A DNA stretch of 64,000 nt from Branchiostoma lanceolatum (lineage: Eukaryota > Chordata > Leptocardii > Amphioxiformes > Branchiostomatidae), in NCBI RefSeq assembly GCF_035083965.1, contig NC_089738.1, positions 14,596,734-14,660,733 of the forward strand, written 5' to 3'. The position numbers and the translations under genes were made by a program. Below are positions 1 through 45,573 of this stretch, in pieces; the stretch's first letter is position 1, and every line of letters begins with the position of its first letter. The notes below the pieces were generated by a model. The model was not told where the DNA came from, searched no databases, and saw only the letters and a program-made list of their open reading frames with translations.

Positions 1-40
1 CCCCCAAAAAGCCGGTTAAGAGCCTGCAACGGAGGCTAAT
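1..40. mobile_element. Right end of a TAG...CTA MITE cut by the window edge
   Basis: The first 40 bases match, with a few differences, the right terminal inverted repeat of the complete element at 38110-38255: a CCCCCAAAAAGCCGG run followed by GAGCCTGCAAC and ending GGAGGCTA. The left half and the target-site duplication lie outside the window. Confidence 0.75.
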
Positions 41-1350
41 GACACTCAGGCTACTCTGGATACGAGAGTTCAGAGTGAAAGTAGGTCAAAGGTCAGGGGA
101 AAATCCCTCGGTTCTCATTCGGGGGCAGGAAACGGATTGGGTCGTCCGTTCGCAGAAACGTTTAGTCAGTTGGCTCTACCTGTATCTGCGAAGCTGCCAC
201 AGGAAGAATTAAGGTGTGTTACGTCTCGGAGAAGACACAATCGTATGATTGAAGCTACAGCTTGGACGGCGAGTGAGCCGCAAGACTAGACAAGACTGTA
301 CGACCAAGTGCGTAGGTTAGTACCGTTATCTACTAGTGGGAGGGTAGCGTTTAGGTTGAAGTTCTGGGTCAGACAGGAACAGGCGGGCAATCGGACTGAT
401 TCGACGGAGGACGGCAACAAGACACCCTGTACCTTTGCAATTGATCAAACATCGGCCCTGCACGACTGGACGTTCCAGTGGAACAAAGGCCCAAAGGTGA
501 CCTACAGCAAAATTATAAGTGCATAACGGTCCAGTCAGTTACGCAACCTGCCTTACGTTACACGTTTTAGTCAAAATCAAATATTATCTTCGTCCTTCAG
601 AGGACTGTTTCAGGTCAGTCCCCTCCCGTATAAAGTAATATTTATCACCAATGTGTTTCTCTACTCAAGAAAAATGGACCAATTTTTTAAAGACATTTAG
701 GACGGGACGCACGCATATATAATTTGCAAGCTACATTGGTACCGCCCAATCGCAAACTTTGCAGCGACTTGTAGCGCTCCCGACTTTGGTATCTTCTGTG
801 TTGTTTTTATGACCGCCTCCGATTCTTCAAGATCGTCTTCAAGTCACCATAAAAGCCCTCAAAATCACTCCAAACAAAGACGTCATCGCCGGTCGCGATA
901 TAGTGAATTTTTAACAATAGGGGGATGATTCCGGCGCCTTGGGGCTTATGCAAATCAGGGGCTAGATAATTTCAGATAATCTCACTGGAGCAACACCTGC
1001 CGCACGTTGGCGACCTCACTGCTACAGGTCGATTTGACAGAGCATTCAGCATAGAATCTATCGATAAAAAAAACTTTTTGAACTTTGTGTACTTAATTTT
1101 TTTTCATTTGTTGTCTTTTTTGTCATACTTGTGCATTTTGCATGATATTCCCATTATAAAGTCAAGGAAAACACAAAATCCAATTTAGGACGCAGCGAGT
1201 GTTTGCTTAATATAGGTGTGAATTATTTTATTACATATAAGTCGGATGTTGATGAATAGGGACTGACTTCGTGCTCAGTCCTTCCCTATATAATGTCAAT
1301 GATTTCAGTACCTATCATGAAATTAGAGTCAAAGTACGTTTTATTAAGTC
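41..1350. other. Upstream DNA with no supported gene
   Basis: No exon with family similarity is visible. A 72-codon frame at 308-526 has no recognisable domain and no splice-supported neighbour. The stretch 1050-1150 is AT-rich. Any noncoding first exon of the ABCC gene at 2271 would lie here or in the next 900 bases, but I could not place it. Confidence 0.5.
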
Positions 1351-1359
1351 TAAAGCTCT

Positions 1360-1815
1360 TCGTTATGAGTATTTTTCATGTAGACAGTAGTATGGTATAA
1401 CTACTATAAGCAGGCCTCAGGCCTCTTAACATGATATAGGCAAATGGTGAGAGGGGTGAATTTTGAATCTTACTTTGTGCTTTGTCATTGTCATTATTGA
1501 AACTTGAAATATATATTTTGTGCTGTGTTATGGTTGCGATTAATGTGCTTGACTTTACCACTATCATGAAAGTCAAAGTACTTTTAGTACATGTAAATCT
1601 AAAGCTCTTCATTATATTTTTTTAACTTAACATTTTTCATGTAGACAGTAGTATTGGTATAACTTACTATAAGCAGACCTGGCCTCTTGAACTTTGAATC
1701 CTACTTTGTGCTCTGTCATAGTCATGATTGAAACTTAAATATATGTTTAAACTTAAAGATATATTTTTGTGCTGTGTCATGATCGTGATAATGTGTACCT
1801 TGCCTATCTTGGTAC
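1360..1815. repeat. Imperfect tandem duplication, about 260-bp unit
   Basis: Two adjacent copies share the same order of landmarks: AAAGCTCTTC, TTTTTCATGTAGACAGTAGTA, TATAAGCAG, then TTTGTGCTNTGTCAT and TTTTGTGCTGTGTYATG. The first copy starts near 1352 and the second near 1608. The copies differ by substitutions and small gaps. Short minus-strand frames at 1376-1612 and 1667-1894 come from the two copies and are not treated as genes. Confidence 0.6.
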
Positions 1816-2270
1816 CAGCTGGTACATGATTGTTTACAATACATGACCTAATGTTCAGATGCACTTTAACCTTGCTTGCTTGTGGTTCTTTCATTCATTC
1901 ACATTACAAAATTGTATAAGGAGAAGTTACACAGTGTGAGGAAAATCAAGAAGAAGATGTATAGAGAGTGCTCCATGAAAGGGCAATGTTTAACAGGCTT
2001 TTATGCATTCTATTTAAACTTTTTTTTCCACTTGAGTCTATTCAGTGACAGAAATATTTGTTGCACTATCATTACTCAAGCTGGGATTAATTCTTTAATT
2101 TACCTGGGACTTTAAGGTCAGAAAAGAAAACCCTTTTTTCTCCACTTTCCTTAACTTTTGAAGGGGGCAGTTAATCAATTAGACCTTGTTGTAGACCTGC
2201 AGTAATTATTGAATGAATCTCTATTTTGCAGACAGAAAAAAAGGGACGCCCTCACTAGATAAAAACCACC

Positions 2271-19072
<16,802 letters not shown>

Positions 19073-20250
19073 TTATATTGTCAATGTATGTCTTAAGTTG
19101 TATTGTCCGAATTTCTAGTTAATATGTTACAGCACTGTTAAGTGTTATTGTTGTCTGTATACTTAAGAACAGGTGACACGTGTGCAAAATTTAATATGTG
19201 CTCGCAACAATGATAATGTGATATTTTACCATTTTAACTAAACGCAACAATTTTTATCAAATACAAAGACATATTTTATTAAGTGTAGATTAAGAATGTT
19301 AGTATAGATATAGAAGTGAATGATGTTTTCCATATTTACAATATATTTAACTATTCAAATCCATATTGAATACATTGACACAGTTATTTATGCACAGACT
19401 TACTACTGACTTAAATGCAGTAGGTTATCTTATGTTGTACTGTTGTGGAAACTTTTATTGTGGAAAGTCTTGGTGCTACTGAGGAGAAGATGCTCATTTG
19501 GTGAGAAGGAAGCATTGCAGTGAAGGAAAGAATATGTCACTGTGGTCAAGTGTAAAGGTGTTGCATTATTTCTACTCGGAACAACGTATGCATTTGTAAA
19601 CAAATGTGGAAATTTAACATATTTAGTATAATTTAGAGCATTCACAATGTTACAGTGAATATTGCACCAGCTATAGCACTTCCTTTGTTTACCACTTACT
19701 TATCACTAATTGGTCCATTTTGCTATGTTTAATTAAAATCAGAGCAATACATGATATACTCAATACTCCTCGTTGAATAAAAAGACAAGACCATGCAAGT
19801 TGTTGAAAGTCTCTTTTAATAAAGCAGCCATCCTCTACTTTATCCCACCATCTTATCTCAAAGTCACTGTTCTCATTTTCTTTTAAAGTCCCCGTTTGAC
19901 CTACCACCTCTTGTTCTGGTAACGTTATAACATGAATCATGCCTTCATGTCGACTCATTCTGACACATCATTGTTGTTGTGTGCTAAACAATTTGGTGAA
20001 TGGTGGTGGTCCCCTAATGCATTACTTTTAAACTATAGGCAGATTGAAAATATATCATATATCAGAGTCAATAGCTACAAGGCCAGTGACATAATAAGCT
20101 TTGGACTCCAGAATAGAGGACTGATTGATGAACTTCGTTAAAGAATTAAACTGTATCTTCAACCAGCGGTGCAACACTGCTGGCTGGCGGTATCAAAAAG
20201 TATGACAGGACAAAGGGGCTTAATTAATTGGAGCGACCCCTAGCGTTTAT
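19073..20250. other. 3' flank of ABCC gene 1
   Basis: AT-rich DNA following the stop codon, consistent with a 3' UTR and spacer. AATAAA-type signals occur near 19776 and 19808, but nothing here fixes the true cleavage site. No coding exon was recognised. Confidence 0.45.
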
Positions 20251-20289
20251 TAAGATTAATTCACTTAATTTTCCCTACGGCCTGATCAT

Positions 20290-20700
20290 TCTCACAATTG
20301 ATTGGTCAATTCATGATAGCTAAAAGCAGATTGATAATTAAGATTTCAGTGATTAATACCGACGGTCATAACTCCACAAAAAATTATTGACCAGTAGTCA
20401 ATCCAAATTTAATTGTGATTGGTCGATAGGAGCCTAGATCAACCAATGGCGGCTTCCTTTTCAGCTGCACAGACATGATGCAGGAGAATTATGTATTGGC
20501 TGATTTGTCCTCAAACGCAAATGGGGGTTGGTTAGTATGGAGAGAGCGGCTATCCAATTAACAACCATCTTTTAGGTACCGTTAGCTGATGCAAGAGAAT
20601 TCTTGATTGGTCAGCTCAAAGTGGAGTGAAGCGGGCAAGACAGCTTAGCTGCAGTACCACCATTAATCAACCAGTGGCGCTAGAGGCACAACCAAAGAAA
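20290..20700. promoter_or_regulatory. CCAAT-box cluster upstream of ABCC gene 2
   Basis: At least four CCAAT motifs, mostly inverted, fall within 320 bp: GATTGGTCAATTC (about 20299), GATTGGTCGATAGG (about 20417), AACCAATGGCGG (about 20439) and GATTGGTCAGCTC (about 20606), with a related GTATTGGCTG near 20492. Such clusters bind NF-Y in animal promoters. ABCC gene 2 is the nearest downstream gene, and an acceptor at 22209-22210 just before its ATG implies a separate 5' exon. The link is an inference. Confidence 0.35.
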
Positions 20701-22268
20701 ACCGTGTGTCCTTGTCCTTGGTGCTGAAAGGTATATCATTTATGGGCGTTTACGCTTGATGTTTGAAATCAAAGAAGCAAGCAGACTTAGAAAGCCTGCA
20801 TTAGATTAGTTTTTTTTTTTTTTTCACATTCAGTATGATTTTGATAATAGTGACTGGTAACTTTATAACGTTATTAGGTGACATTGCCCCCCTCAGAAAT
20901 CTAACTTTTTATATTCAGCTCTGAATGGTTCAAGTCATGATTGGATAATCAAACGAAGTTGTAATTTGTCCACTTGTTCATAAAATGACCCTGGCAATAT
21001 GGTTGGTTGGACGGGGTTACCGTTAAGTCCTTGAATACGCGTTCTAGCGAATGTCTGTACGAAAGACTGCTAACGTTACGTGTGTACACTCGGTGGGTAA
21101 CCAGTGCCAAGTAACCTTTAACCTTTGAACTTGAGCTAGGCGCGCGTGCCGTACAGAGAATCGCACCATAACTTCAATTTGAAGTGTCAGGACGAAGTTT
21201 AGAACTTTCTTCACAGTGTCGGGCGTTAAATGACAAGGCAAAGTTGTCCTTTAATTCAGCGGTGACTTAGGTAGACTTGCCTGACACTACATTGGAGTTA
21301 TATAACAGGTAGCTCAGTCGAGGGTCGTCCCAAACAGAGATATCCGAACGCAAGATCGATGGGGAGGGGGGCGGTTAGGTGAAAAGAGAATTAAAGTAAA
21401 TGATGCAAGGCTTTCAACCAAGTCATGTCACGTAGATTTGTAGAGAGAAGATATGCTTTATTAGATTTGAAGAAATGGACTTTCCCATCCCCAAAAAATA
21501 ATACGGACGTCAAACTTTTTACTCGCCTTCATGGACTTGGAGGGATATACAACCTGATGATTCATCCCCGACTATGCTGACCTTTGCAAAAGGTAAACCT
21601 TGCGCCCCGTTGCGCAACTTCTCATGATCAGTTGGCTTTGAAAAGGCCAAAAGCGTAAATGTTGCGCTAGACTGAAAATCCCGGATCTGTAAGTTTTACC
21701 TCCTTGGTTAGAGTAGAGTAGAGTAGAATTACTAGAAAGAGAAGAATATTCGACCTGGCCGAAACTGTAGAGTTCCAGCTTGGGTCCCAGGTTTATTCTG
21801 TTCAATTTTTTAAGTTCTCTGATCGTGATTTGCTGGGCAGTGTTTTAGCTACAGATTGTTCTAGCTGTAGCTTACCTACTGATTGCCATGAGGAAACTGT
21901 CGCTCTGTGTGTTTTAAAACATTGTTTGTTGTTCTTTCAGAGTTTTCTTTGTACATGTCCTCACAGAGATGAACCGCAGGTGGACTTAACCCAGTATGCC
22001 TTATGTACTTTTCACATGATCCTGACTGCCACACTCCATGCTTTTTGTTGAGCATAGCAAGATTGCCAAAAGGACCTCTTTTGACTAATTGAATTTCAAT
22101 CTGAGCACAAACCAAGTGGAACATAAAAAAGTAATTGAAATTGCAACAAACTCCATAATTCAGAAATTGCAACAGATCTTTGATGGAAATAACTTCCATT
22201 CTGCTACAGGTGTGCAGCTAGAAGTCTGCTATAAGCACATATTGTAAAAGGTGGGAAGAAATTACAAC

Positions 22269-38457
<16,189 letters not shown>

Positions 38458-38550
38458 CAGACATGAAACTGTTGAACATTTTTTCAACTGATCTGTCATT
38501 ATTGTCATGTCTCTCTTACTATAGAGAGGCACTGACTTCAAGAATAGTTA

Positions 38551-38854
38551 GTTAAAATCCTCCCACACCATAATTGATGTATAATGCGGTGTCCATCTCC
38601 GTTTCATAGCCCTGGGCCACACTGTGGTGCAATTACTGCAGCAGGGGGCTAAGTCCACTGGCAGTGAAGTGTGTTTAACTTCCATACTGTTTCAGTATGT
38701 ACCATTTTTATAAAGTCTTTGGTATGACTCAATGCGCCTCTTGTCCAGAGGTGTCCTACCTGAGGCTTGAACCCCAGTCCTTCTGATCCAAGTAATTTGA
38801 ATCAGATGTGGTGAGAGACAGAAGCGCAGACCACTGCACCACAGAGACACCCCT
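38551..38854 (-). mobile_element. tRNA-derived SINE downstream of ABCC gene 2
   Basis: Inverted copy of 16697-17010 over its whole length, from GTTAAAATCCTCCCACACC to the head CCACAGAGACACCCC. It lies about 95 bp beyond the gene 2 stop codon, perhaps inside the 3' UTR. Confidence 0.75.
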
Positions 38855-38934
38855 CGAAATAAAAGAATACAATGATTCTATATTGAGCAACTGAGTTGTC
38901 CAATGCAGTCTTTGATGATAATGTTCGACTGTCA

Positions 38935-39035
38935 TTGACCTACGCCAAAAATAATTACTCAAGCAACTGGATAAGATTTTGAAACAGTCAGACGTTTCAG
39001 ATAGCATCCGCTATCTTTCGTCAGTGACTAAAGAA
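38935..39035. repeat. Interspersed repeat with ACTCAAGCAACTGGATAA core
   Basis: It contains ATTACTCAAGCAACTGGATAA, CAGTCAGACGTTTCAG and ATAGCATCCGCTATCTTTCG. The same string in reverse is at 53413-53500, and partial copies are at 3400-3440 and 36068-36105. It is a repeat of unknown class. Confidence 0.7.
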
Positions 39036-40029
39036 GGATCTGGTAGAACTAGGTTTTATACCAAAACTCTGAATAGATATATTGATGGAGGGAAGACAAT
39101 TTCAGATGGGTCAATAGAATAGTAAGTTAAGACAAGGTTGCATGCTAATGAATTAATTAGCCCCTGAAGTTTTAGGAGCTAAATTTTTGTCTTGGGGGGG
39201 GGGGGCGTTGTCCCAAGTGCCTGAAAGTTCAACGCGGAGACCCCCTTTTCTGTTGACCTAAGCACAAAGGTTACAGAACACTGACATGCTAATTACTGTT
39301 CATGTATACATGACCTTGTAATTTTACAAAATCAATAAGTTATCATCCCCAAGGATTATCCTTTTCAGTCCTCAGGCAATCTCATGGCTGCATTTCAAAA
39401 ATAAGATATTTAAGTCTGATTCATGCACTACACATTTTTTCCTTCTCCAACGCCACATATGCAAAAGGTTTGATTCTTTCAAGTATTTCAAATGTTATTA
39501 GATACTCTGAACGCAATGAGAACCTGTTTGGTTAGCACAGGCGTCGATAATCTGCTTACGTCTAAGTGCCTAGGCTAGGAGCTGGTCCCTTGCCCCCGTC
39601 CGTTAGGTTCTTCCATGTTGCACTGTCCAGGGCCCGAGACTCTGCTACCTTTAAACCATAAACTAAGTCCTACTTATGCGGAAGGAAAACGAAACAAAAG
39701 AACAACAACAAAGAGGCTTTGATCTTGTATGTCATTGCTCCGAGGTACTTCGACTTATGAAGCATGTACAGAAGGATTGTATGCTGACGCACACACAAAG
39801 CTTCTGATGACAGCTTTGTAAGCCAGCGGCTTTATGATACCGCTTTTAAAAGCTTAGATCAATGTACCTATACTTAAAAAATGCCCAACAGATTATCTGT
39901 ACATAATGCTTCTGTCCTCATCCCGTCGTTATCTCCACTTCAATCTTAAATGAGAACAAACAGCACTTCAATCTTAGATGAGAACAGCCATCACTCAACA
40001 GAGACAGTGAGCGTTATAAACTTCCTGGC

Positions 40030-40115
40030 ACGTTTGACCAATTGCTGACGTCACCTATCCGCAATGACACGTGTCAATAAAGTCACGTGTCCGTAACTCT
40101 CGCGAGTTTACGTTC
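40030..40115 (+). promoter_or_regulatory. Candidate promoter: CRE, two E-boxes, TCTCGCGAG
   Basis: Within 65 bp there is a full CRE palindrome TGACGTCA (40047-40054), CACGTG cores in GACACGTGTC and GTCACGTGTC, and CTCTCGCGAG. These are common core or proximal promoter elements in animals. The caveolin start codon is about 760 bp downstream. Transcription start and direction cannot be fixed from sequence. Confidence 0.4.
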
Positions 40116-40873
40116 GGCAGTGATTGGTCATTATTGATCCTGAAGAAGGCGACAGTGGTCGTCGAAAATTTGATCCGTGAATACCTTAGTGTTGGAAGAA
40201 AGTTTAGCATTGTATTATGATTACTACCAACACAGATGAGCTTTCATTATAAACAGCACTGTGGTATGGATATGCAGCAGCGACATGTCACCATGTCTAT
40301 AACAAGGTGCCGAAAATGGTACAAAACGTGGGCAAGAAAGACCCGGACTGACAACTTGAAATAGATCCGTGCAGAGTTGTTTGACACTGGCATTATGATT
40401 GTGGATTCCATTTTGACCCTGTTGTTTGGTCGGAATCATTTGCAAACATTTAATACCCAAAGCTCGCCGTATTCATAATGGCATACAAAGCGACATCTTT
40501 TTATATGGTGCTTTTTGTGTAGTAAAATTATCAGCAGCGCCCTACTTGTTCACACTGAACTGCATCTGTTTATATCAGAGGCCTGTCGCACACTGGCATG
40601 TTCTGAATGTTGGTTGTCTCAGTCAACATCATCGCCGCCTGCCTCTGACTTACACCAGAGACTACAGCTGGTCCCATTACGCTCTACATCGGCTCTGCTA
40701 ATCTCGTTGGTGAGGTCGGCCATACTATATTCCCTCACTAAAAAAAATTCCGTCCAGCATTTTCGGCATATCGCACGCCACATTTCGGCGAGGAAACGCT
40801 GGGGGAAAACCGATATCCCGGCCTGAGCTCCACGCTGCACGACTGCGCCCCGCCCAACACAGTTCAGTACCCG

Positions 40874-43800
40874 ATGATGTCTGAGATGAGGGGGACGGAG
40901 CCATCAGAGTTTAGGTTCGAATCCTCCCTCCCTGCGGATCACCACAAAACGCCTTCCCCGAGCTCCTCCCACGGGAACGAGACGCGGATGCACATGGACT
41001 ACCCTGAACCCCCCAGCCCACGGGACCCGAAGGGAATCAACGATCATGTAAAGGTAGGTCACTAGTATAACTGGTGTTGTGTTGTACATGCTAACGGACA
41101 TAGCGGGACAAAAATAAACCCACACTTCCCTGCTTGTAGATCTAGATGCTGATAAATACTATTCAATAAACATCAGACACAATATCAGGTCAGACACAAT
41201 TGCATTCTAGCATGCATTCAACGGGAGGGTGAAAAAACATAGGAATTAATTTAAACGTGGCGACAATCTCGCGACTAACATACATGTGTCGAAGGAGAGC
41301 AGCGTGTTTTGTATACACTGACTAACAGGAAGATATTTTCAAAACAATTCAAGTACCGAAAGAAAATAATTATCTTGATATTCCCTGCTTATTGTTATAA
41401 CTAAGTGTTCTTTTGTATGTGTGATGAGAAAACGCCGCCAGTTGAAATTACTTTTCCTTATTTCACATCGTGACTGTGCACTGCCAACGGTTCAATTAGA
41501 CGGAGTGGAAATATTTGGGGCGTCTATAAATATCCCTGCTGCCGGCCGGGGTCGATCCGTCGCGCGGCATCCATTCAGCCGAGGGCCATCGGTGACGGCC
41601 AAATATAATCAACAAGTATGTACAATAAAAGCCGCCATATCAACAGAAAAGGTTTCAGTGTCTCTTGGACTCCAACCCATCGCAACCAAGATTTTCGATA
41701 CCCCCATACACCAAATGTGACTGTAGACAGGTTAAATGCTGATCTTTCACTTTTGAGGACAAAGAAAATCAACTGTGCGGACTGAATAAACATATTATTT
41801 ACAATTTCGAGGGTCTACCTTATCTTTTAAACATTCGTGGTATAGGCTATCTTTGTCGGCGTGTGTTTGGCATATCTCCAACCGTTTGTTGACAATGAAA
41901 ACGTCGAGCCTACTGAACACTTGTCCAACAGCTAAAAGATAACATAACCGTGTAAACAGAGTTAAGTACAGTACTGTTGGACGAATGGCTGCACTCTCAG
42001 TTATTGAACAAAAAACCAGATCGGAATGATTCCCAACGTGTACTTTTGAATAAACAAAAAACAGCAAAACAACAAAAACAACAAGTTCATCACATATTTA
42101 AGGCAACATGAAAACCAGTTCAATTCGTTAAATGATTCACAAGAAACATCATTATAGTTTTTGATGTGTTTTTTGTCATAATAGCAATTGATAAATAGTT
42201 TGCGTCTTGAGTGGACTCCAGTCTCATTGAAGGAAGAAATGTGTTTAGAATGATGAAAGTATTGTCATGCCTCTGAGTCTGACTATCTTATCTCAATCTG
42301 GTGTCTGTCCTTGACAATGTGTGTGCACGCCAGCTGCTGTTGACTTGGTCTCTTGCCAGGTTTCTGGATTTATTTGCTGTGTAAAGTTTGATACTCCTGT
42401 CATCTCCCGTGCCAGCAAATTCCGGAAAGGCCACGCGTTAGCATGCTCGCACTGAAAACTGTAAAACAAGTTAATCACATAGGTAATGTAGGAAGAGGGA
42501 CAATCAAGACTTCATCTCACTCCCATGCGGCTACGATCCTTCTTATGCCGGTACCAGGATCGACCATCCTCTTTCACTCGCACCCCAAAACTGCTTATGA
42601 CGTGATGTACGTATACGTATGATAACGTTATTAAGAACGAATCGAAAGAATAGTGTAAGTTGCCAAAAATACATCTCTGCTCATCGTTTGTAATGAATAA
42701 GGCGTCCTTCCTTTGATATACATTTAGAAGTACTCCAGGTTGGTACCATGCCCTAGGCCCTCTTCTGCATGCTCCTAAATCAAGGAGGTTAAACCTTAGA
42801 GCAAGTGCAGCTTCCACATGCATGTGTCTACCGCCGAGTCAAGGCTGTGTACGTGGTTTAATACAGTTGACCCTTTTAGTGCCTCTGCAAAGTACAAGAA
42901 GCAGACCTCCACCTTCCCGATGACAAACCCTCGAACTCTGCCCTGACCTTAAAAGTGCAACAGCTCCGCAGCGCCTTTATGCCTTAATTATTTGGCTTCA
43001 GAAAATGATAGACTCGTGTCATTATGTGCCTTAATATTACGTAATACATATAATTATAGAGGAAAGATGAGTGGACGATGATACAAAAGAAGTTGCATCA
43101 CATGAATCGACACCAACGGTTTAACTCGGTGGAAACGAAACTGATACAGCAAACGCTGTTTAATTTTAAGCTAATGTCGAGCCGTAGATATACCATAGTC
43201 TTGTTTTTTTTCCGCACTCAGAGCGTATATTCTTCTTTCCCCAATGCGGACATTGCAGTTCAAGAACAGCCTGCAGTCCCGGGCTGTCGCGTCTCTGTGT
43301 TCCACTGACTATTTACTGACAAGTACACGACAGAGTCGTTAACTACAGCTGTCGGAAAAACATACGTCTGTACAATTCGCACCACATAACGCACGGTAAA
43401 CATAGCGATGCATCACAGGCGACAAAAACAAGGCACGGACCCCCGCATGTTTGAACAACACGTCTGAACCACATGCTTCTCTTATCTGACTACAGGCAGA
43501 ATTTCTACACCAGATGGCACTCATTGATTTCTTTCCAAGGATACAAACTTGACCTTCTAACCTATTTGGTAACAATTTGGAGCCGTAGATTTGTCTGTGT
43601 TTCTGTAGCTGACCTTTCGAAAGCCGCTATACTTTTTGTTGAAATGTCTTACATAAAACTATAGATTTAGAAAATTGATGATTTGTGGGTTAGAGTGCAG
43701 AGGTCAGATATTGAAGGCGTGTATTTTATTACATTTGATTAACATAAAGATGATTCATATACTATTCCGAATTTACAATTAAAGAAAACGTACCGCGTAT

Positions 43801-45573
43801 TTTTCAAACATCTCAGTTTAAACACTGGGTTAATTTTTTCACTATGCCCACATACGCCTGATCCTTACTCCCCGTCCAGACGAGTACACACGGGGATCAT
43901 ACCAAAACAGTCGACTCCGAGTAGTGGTGTCCTAAAGGGTAGTTCAGTCAGCTTATTTGGTGGCGGTCTGTTATTAGGGCAGACTTGTTCATAAACGAGT
44001 CGGGCCAGCCGGCGACGAACCTCTCATATAACAGTTGACCCGCAGCTGCCGCATTTAAATCACGCAGTAGGTCGGTCTGTGTTTATACATGGCAACAACG
44101 CGCTATTCGTAGGAAATCACATTGAATATTGACCTACCATATTCGCATCCTACATGTAGGTCCCTGGAATTCCGTTTGAAATACTAAATTTTTTGCTATT
44201 GATGGTGCGAGACGCAGTGCAGGGTGGGTCACGGGATGAAGTACAAACACGAAAGTCGATCTGAATATTGAAACTGAACGGGAATGTACAAACTGCACAG
44301 AGTCTCATTTCACGTCCTTATCTAGTCGAGATGAAGTTCACAGAACAATTGCATCAACACAAAAGCCAACATCTGCTTACAAGTACAGAATGTTTCTCTC
44401 CACATCTATTTCAAAAGTAATGTCCTTTCACCTCCAGTGGACATACCAGAAGTGCCACCTAGCAGAAAAGGGTAGTATTGTATTCTACAGGCAAGCTTGG
44501 TTCAAACGAAGACGAAGAAAACTTTTCGATGTTAAATAGGCATTAATAGTTGTTTCAAAGTGTGTTACTGCTTGTTTATTTTTAAGTCAACCTGATGACA
44601 ATGATTGCTTTTTATAAACGAAACGAAACGAAACGTCAGAACAACAGATCAGGAATAACCAATGATACTCAGTGATACTGAAAGAATGACATCAGATGAA
44701 GAGATTATTTTTCTTCTGACAATATGAAGCGCGGAAATCTAATCAGCAGGAAGGTTGGGCGCACATGGCTCAATCCGGATAAGGTGAAGGTCACAGCTAG
44801 CGGGGCCTTGTAGCGCTTAATAACATCGCCCAGCTTTGGCTCCGATCCATTACCATGGCATCCATCGCGTTAATAGGATTAGTGTAATACAAAACGTACC
44901 ACAGGAAATGTAATGATGTCACCCGATCCGAGTCACAAGAATATCATATCTCAAGAAAAAATATCAGTGTTAATCAAGATATGATTTTTTTTCACATTTG
45001 CACATGTGTGTATGAGTTATGATATGTATGATGATCTCGTCAGATTTGTTTTTTATTAGAAGAGGTAGGCAAAAGGAAGAAACGATTAGATTACGGGGCC
45101 CCCAGCGGCTTTCCACGATACTGCAGCCAAAATTCCGATTTGTGTATCTCGTGTTCTGGACAAGCAAACATGACTTTTGGTCGTCAGATACCTCTTGTTT
45201 ACTGTATATATTGTTTCACTTACAGGTGACTTTTGATGAGATCATAGCGGAGCCGGAAAGTGCCTACAGCTACGACCAGGTGTGGGACGTGTCCAAGCGT
45301 ACCTACAAGGGAACAAAGTCCTGGTGCTACCGCATCCTGTCCTTCTGCTGCGCCGTGCCGCTCGCTTTCTTCTGGGGCCTCTACTTCGGCTGTCTGGCCT
45401 GCGTCCAAATATGGTGCGTGGTGCCCTGCGTGAAGGGTTACGTCATCAACCTGCACTGCTATGGCAAGATCTGGGCACTGTTCCTGTCGACCTTCGTTGA
45501 CCCCTGCTTTGAGTCCATAGGGAGGATGTTCAGTGGCATCAAATTCACCGCACGGAAAGAGACAATTGCATAA
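40874..45573 (+). CDS. CAV: Caveolin
   Basis: Two coding exons, 40874-41053 and 45226-45573, joined in phase 0 across a 4.2-kb intron, give 175 residues, close to vertebrate caveolin-1 (178). Caveolins are hairpin membrane proteins that oligomerise, bind cholesterol and shape caveolae. Exon 1 encodes a Pro/Ser-rich N-terminus. Exon 2 carries the family signature region (VTFDEIIAEPES), a scaffolding-domain equivalent (YDQVWDVSKRTYKGTKSWCY), the hydrophobic hairpin (about 100-132) and C-terminal cysteines in VVPCVKG, NLHCYG and DPCFES that correspond to palmitoylated positions in caveolin-1. ATG ATG at 40874 gives two adjacent starts. A noncoding upstream exon is possible. I cannot assign it to CAV1, 2 or 3; invertebrate caveolins often fall outside those groups. 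Confidence 0.92.
41054..45225 (+). other. Caveolin intron 1
   Basis: A single 4.2-kb intron. No exon of another gene was recognised on either strand. It holds AT-rich stretches with GC-richer patches, for example near 41530-41600 and 44780-44880, and a short AACGA run near 44622. Such patches could be regulatory, but sequence alone gives no support. Confidence 0.5.

Noticed and set aside
22251..22268. GTG start adding six residues to ABCC gene 2
   Set aside because: Animal nuclear genes rarely start at GTG, and ATG 22269 aligns with the start of gene 1.
40426..40826. Overlapping frames of 91 and 103 codons upstream of caveolin
   Set aside because: No domain, no similarity recognised, mutually overlapping frames and no clear splice links; probably 5' UTR or spacer.
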